Positions 59,563-64,000 of a DNA stretch of 64,000 nucleotides are shown piece after piece. The translations under genes were made by a program, and so were the position numbers. The stretch comes from Amylostereum areolatum (Eukaryota > Basidiomycota > Agaricomycetes > Russulales > Stereaceae). Each line of letters opens with the position of its first letter. Position 1 is the stretch's first letter. The DNA lies in contig SAXG01000018.1 of NCBI GenBank assembly GCA_012932865.1, forward strand, positions 434,001 to 498,000, read 5' to 3'. The notes beneath the pieces are model-generated. The model saw only the letters and a program-made list of their open reading frames with translations, did not search any database and had not been told where the DNA came from.

Positions 59563-62521
59563 GTGTTCTGAGCCTGCTGGGGAGTAGGCTGTGCGGAGGC
59601 GGCGCGGGGGCGGGGTCGAGCCTCGCGGGGACGAGAGAGGGAGAAAGCAGATGGAGAGGACGGTGGGTACCGTCGAGTTCAACCTTCGAGTTGATGAGGA
59701 ACCCCGTGGCTTCGCGTGCCTTCCGAAAATACTGGCCATTTCGTATTTTTAACGACCCGTGCGCGCGCGCGCGCGCTCTTCGTTGCCCACAGCATCCTCC
59801 CGAGGTGGCGACGTTCCCAGGTCGTCCTCTCCTCGCGCCCTCATGCGCCCGTTCTTGGACTGGTGCTTGGCTGTCGCGGTGGGAAGTTTTGCGGGGCAAC
59901 GGCAACACGAGACCGTCGACGTCATATTTCAAATTTCATTGTCTTGCCCCATTTGTAACTGAGCTGCCCTGACAATCCTCGTCATCGACAATGGTTCCTG
60001 TCAGTCTGGACTCTGGATACAAGAGCCCGATACCCACGTGTACTCGCCCTACAACTCAAGCATAGCTCGCCCACAATGAACGTGACGCGTAACGTCTAAA
60101 TCGAACGCAGGGTGTGTATGTATAAGATATAATTTCTGCCGCGGTCTCGGGGATTGACGACACTCAGCCCACGGTCATACTTATGCATCACGACCATCGT
60201 CCTTGTGAACCTATACTCTAACGCCGCGGCATATGGGCAACCCATGTACAGAATAGACACCGAGCATCCCCTGTATGGGTGGTGGGTACGCCTCCAATTC
60301 CCAGACACATGCATGCTAGCAACCAGTTGTAATAAAACGCCGCGGTAAACTACCGTGCGGTCGCACCTTTGAAGGGTTCGACTGAACGTGAACGAGGCTA
60401 AGATCTTGTCGTATCCTAAAAGTTAGGAGTAGTATGCGACCGCATTCCACTTGCACAAGATGGAGTACGCGAGCGCCAAGGCAGGAAGATCGACTGAAGA
60501 GACGAGACGAGCTCAAAGAGCACAGAGCCATAGATGAGACCCAAAGCGGAACGGGTAGCCGTCCGAGACGAGGTTTCGTAGACTCCTCGATCCGCGGTGG
60601 CAGACGGGCGGGGGATGTCCGTACGGAAACGCGATATCCCATGCTTACCAGGCCATCTGTGGCGTCGAAGGTAGGTTCTTGCTAAGTTTGATACCTGCGC
60701 TGCCACATAATACACCGTTCGAGGCCATCCTCGACCCGACCCGGCGGCCCACATTCGTCCACAGGCAGACCGGAACCGCGCCGACTTGGGGAGCACTGCA
60801 TACTTAATTTGAGTTCAGGTGTTGAGGGCAGGCGACGTCGTTGGGATGGCGTGCTGAGCAGGACGGTTCAAAAGGCGCTCGCTTGAAGCGAGCCAGGTGC
60901 GAAATCGAAGAGCGGAGTCCTTGGGGATGGCGTCTTCGTTGACCCCAACCTGACGTCGACTTAGTCAGTACGCTGTCGATGGAGGCGATGGCGTCGTAGC
61001 CCTATATTCGAGAGTTATTCTGAGACAGCCTGGTTGACGGATACGTTGCGTCGAGCGTGGCGACCGGAGTAACGGGAAGGGGTGTAGTAGGATGGAAGGT
61101 CAGCTCCTTGTTATGGTGGACAATCATGTGTCAGACGAGAGTGGGTGGCTATGGAGGTTTTGGGGATGCCGATGCAGGATCCAGACGAGGCCGGAGCGAT
61201 CGTTCCGACGTTAGCTGCGAGGTGGCGATTGTCACTGTTACAAAAAGACTCGTCTAGTTTAGCGTGGATTCGATCAAGGCGAGGACGTAGGAAATGCAAA
61301 CCGAGACACGCGCCTAACGCACGACCTTCCGAACGGTGCGCCTCGTTTAGAGAGTCCACTCGGAATACACAGGAAGAGGGGAAACGCACACACGGGATCC
61401 ATTCAGAGAAGGTAACGGACGAAGACGATCTTGTGCAGCTTTTTGGGGAGCTGAGTTAACGGGAGGAAGAGTGGTTGGGAAGCGGCCCAGGGCGTCGGCC
61501 CCGTAAGTACAAGGATCCTCTGAGTCGGCGATGTCCGCGGCGCGCTTGCATCGTGTATTTAACTCTCGTGCTCGGAACTTCGAAGCCAGATGACGAGTTC
61601 CTCCCATACCCCAAACCTTCGAATTTGGCCTAGCCGTGCTCAGCGGAGTTCCCGTGCCACACCTGCGACTTCGTTCCATCGTTGGACATGTGAGCGAGGC
61701 GAGATTGTGTGGCGAGAAGGCCGAGTGCATAGGGTCCGAAGCGAGGCGTTCCGTGGGCTGCAGTTCCGTCGGAGGTCGAGAAGGCAATGTACTAGTCTCC
61801 GACCTTCAATGAAAGAAGCTGAGTTGAAAGATTCTGTCATGACGTGGGAAATTGTCATTAGGTCGACTGAACAACGAAGTTTTAGAGGGACTGAATGGAG
61901 GAAGGCGTGCGTTAGACGACCGTCGAAAAGCAGATCGGGATACAGAACGGCGTCCGGCGACTGAATGAGAGAGCGCACCAGTTCTGTCCAGGGGGATATC
62001 TATTATTTTGCAAGTTGCACAACGGACGATGGATAATCACGTGTCGACATTCGAGGTCCGGATCTGATAGCTGAACGCACAGAGGAGGAGAGAGAGGAGA
62101 GCAGTCACTGGTTGGCATGTCGGGCTTTCTTGGAAGGACGAAGACATTCGTGGCCGCTACGATTGCATTGATTTGCAGCCTTCCTTTCAGATGATAGTGG
62201 TCGCGGACCCGGCGCGGAACGATGTTCCCTGCCCGGCCTTTCTGAGATCTGACGGTAAAAAAGCTGGTTCCGAGTTGTGGCACGATGCTATGGATATGGT
62301 AGCATTGAGAGACGGTGTGTGGTCTTCCATAAAGCCTTTCAGTCGCTGTGGCCAGGTGGTACGTCGAGAGTAGAGGTGTCTAGTCGGAAAAATCGACGAG
62401 AAGGCAGGCGGCGCCAAAAAAAAACTGAGGCGAACGGTCCAAGAGATGGGGAGAAGGCACAAGAGCAACAATGTGTCTGTGAACAGCTAGACCAGACTGT
62501 ATGCTGGGCTACTCTCTGTAT
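59563..62521. other. About 3 kb without a recognisable gene
   Basis: The left part is the promoter of the GH5 gene; it contains an alternating GC run at about 59758-59776. From 60 to 62.5 kb short frames occur on both strands (for example 61347-61787 minus, 61145-61459 plus, 61912-62283 minus), none with a motif or clear splicing. I see nothing else. Confidence 0.4.
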
Positions 62522-62622
62522 TGCCCCATGGCTGAGTTGGTTACAGCGTCCGACTGTTATTCTCGGTCAGAGCGAATAGTTATTACATCGGAAGGTCGTG
62601 AGTTCGAGCCTCACTGGGGCAG
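62522..62622 (+). tRNA. tRNA-Asn (GTT) with a 27-nt intron
   Basis: Acceptor TGCCCCA pairs with TGGGGCA; the discriminator is G at 62622. D arm GCTG/CAGC has loop AGTTGGTTA. Anticodon stem TCCGA/TCGGA has loop CT-GTT-A, then the intron (about 62561-62587) and A. T arm GTGAG/CTCAC has loop TTCGAGC. The mature length is 74 bases. The intron is one base after the anticodon. A T-rich stretch (gtttatttt) follows directly, suiting polymerase III termination. No encoded CCA. Confidence 0.94.
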
Positions 62623-63080
62623 TTTATTTTGGTGACTATTTTAGAGCCCGGAGGCAGAGTCGACTCGTAATTGTAATTGTGAATGTAATTTTGTCTTGAC
62701 GGTTGACAGGTGTTTCTTATTTCCTTACACAGGCCATCGGTACCCTATCTTATCTCTACGAGGGTCCAGGGACAAGGCTTAGGGCGAGCAAAGTACTTAT
62801 CGGATAATGCCGAGGTGCGAGAGTCGCCGGCAGACGCGTCACGCAAGCGAAAATGGCGCGGCGGACTTCTCGTGGCGTTCGGTTCACGAGACAAAAGAGC
62901 GCGTTGCTTTCTGTGCTGCATCGCGCACGCGGACGTTCAGACCATCTGAGGAGCATGCGTTAAGCTCACGGCGCCTGGTTATCCCTTCACAGTCCCTGTC
63001 CACCTGGAACGCACTCCATCAGAATCACACGCCGACTGCATGACCTTCTCCTATAATTCGAGCCCACCTCAAAGCTCCCG
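62623..63080. other. Intergenic, promoter of the ceramidase gene
   Basis: About 460 bases between tRNA-Asn and the ceramidase start. No further feature recognised. Confidence 0.4.
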
Positions 63081-64000
63081 ATGCCCCTTCCTCAGCTCTA
63101 CCTCACCCAGGACTCCCCGGGCTTCCTCTCTCTCGCGATGCGCTCCTTTGCTCGCCTCGCAAGCCGCGCCTCTGTCTACGCGACCGCCTTCCTCGCGTCG
63201 TCAGGTGTTCTGCCCTCCGGATATGGTCAAGTCCCTTTGGTCGCGGCGCAAAGCCAGTCAACGTACCTTCTCGGTTTGGGTGAGTGGGCCGTTCCTCTAT
63301 GCTTCGCGCTGTCGCGTTTCGGCGTTTCGGGGCTTGGGGGGCTTGCATGGAGGATATCGGAAGGTCGGTCGCGGCGGGTTGCGTGCCGGCATAGCGATGG
63401 GCGGGAGGTGCATCGACGCCCTGAGCCGACGTAGGGCTCAAGTGTTCTGCAACGGATCCACGAGCTGTGGCAGAAAGGGATGCTCGCGTCAGATGCGAAG
63501 ACGTGGTGGGGAATGAGGTTATCTCAGATCAGATGGGAGGAGCCATGGGCTTGGTCCCAGTCGTTCGAGGGCGGCTGCCGCGACGGTCACTCTCCTGTTA
63601 CTCCATGCGGCGTTATTGAGAACTATGTTCGATGGCGCGCTCGCTAGAGAAGGCCCCAGCAGTGTTCCGTTATCTTACGAACGGTCGATTGGAGCGGACC
63701 GTTAGAGACAGATGTGGCCAGAGTTCGTGTCGTCCGAGAGGATGGAATCCGAAGCGTGTCGTCGACCGTGAAGGACGTCCGATGTGTCCCTGCTCATCGC
63801 TGGATTCGCATCCTCCAGTGGTCCGGGATGTGGCACGTCACTTGTTCTTTCTCCCGGTGTCTATCTTATCCGTGAGGCCAAGTGATTGACTTTGTCTCCT
63901 GCGCCTAGGTATTGGAGATATAACGGGGTAAATGCCACGCTTGTTGACCCTCGTGGACGTAATCGACGCTCATATTCGCCCACGCTTCCCCAGACCTGTT
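63081..64000 (+). CDS. Neutral/alkaline ceramidase, N-terminal part (3' end outside window)
   Basis: Hydrolyses ceramide to sphingosine and fatty acid; fungal members are secreted or membrane-linked. Exon 1 (63081 or, more likely, 63138 to 63279) reads MRSFARLASRASVYATAFLA, a possible signal peptide, then QSTYLLGLG. The frame resumes after a CCTAG acceptor at 63909 with IGDITG (exon 2, 63909-63927), then a short intron (63928-63993) and exon 3 starting with PV at 63994. YLLGLG-IGDITGPV is the typical start of the mature neutral ceramidase. Phases fit exactly across both introns. Intron 1 is 629 bases, very long for this genome; an extra exon inside it cannot be excluded. The identification rests on about 15 residues plus the signal peptide. 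Confidence 0.7.

Noticed and set aside
1..64000. CRISPR arrays, insertion sequences, riboswitches, transposon coding regions
   Set aside because: None seen: no regularly spaced repeats, no transposase or reverse transcriptase motifs in any frame inspected, and the gene structure is eukaryotic.

Overview
The window looks like genomic DNA of a filamentous basidiomycete (Agaricomycetes type). Genes are split by many short GT-AG introns of about 45-70 bases. Two tRNA genes carry introns right after the anticodon. Reading frames fit conserved eukaryotic families such as CCT theta, TIM50, dynactin p25, Bem2, GH5 glucanase, a TEA factor and neutral ceramidase. Small BTB and dynamin gene families are expanded locally. 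There is no operon structure, and no IS element or CRISPR array.

Layout. 0-7 kb: CCT8 (minus, 3' end off the left edge), an unrecognised plus-strand gene with interrupted frame, and an unrecognised minus-strand gene. 7-12 kb: a tandem duplication of a BTB-domain gene together with its TATA promoter. 12.7-23.4 kb: a short-chain dehydrogenase, a mitochondrial SLC25 carrier and a very large Bem2-type RasGEF-like/PH/RhoGAP gene. 25-30 kb: dynactin p25, a cytochrome P450 relic, tRNA-Thr(CGT) and TIM50. 31-37 kb: two tandem Mx-like dynamin GTPase genes. 37.4-39.1 kb: a third, diverged BTB gene with a broken frame. 40.0 kb: a strong hairpin. 40-46.7 kb: weak or damaged coding signal. 47.3-49 kb: a TEA/ATTS transcription factor (minus). 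49-56.9 kb: GC-rich, low-complexity DNA with microsatellites and no convincing gene. 56.9-59.6 kb: a membrane-anchored GH5 exo-beta-1,3-glucanase (minus). 62.5 kb: tRNA-Asn(GTT). 63.1 kb to the right edge: the start of a neutral ceramidase gene.

Functions. Most recognisable genes are housekeeping or morphogenesis genes: protein folding (CCT8), mitochondrial import and transport (TIM50, carrier), dynein cargo (p25), polarity signalling (Bem2), cell wall (GH5) and developmental transcription (TEA). The accessory part is the block of lineage-specific BTB and dynamin genes.

Quality caution. The long genes in 0-37 kb (CCT8, BEM2, TIM50, both dynamins, BTB-1, BTB-2) read through cleanly. The three genes I could test inside the GC-rich 43-60 kb block all need one-base frame corrections, mostly in short homopolymers. 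Either that block is poorly polished sequence or several neighbouring genes are decaying; the window alone cannot decide. I could not run similarity searches, so family names rest on motifs read by eye.
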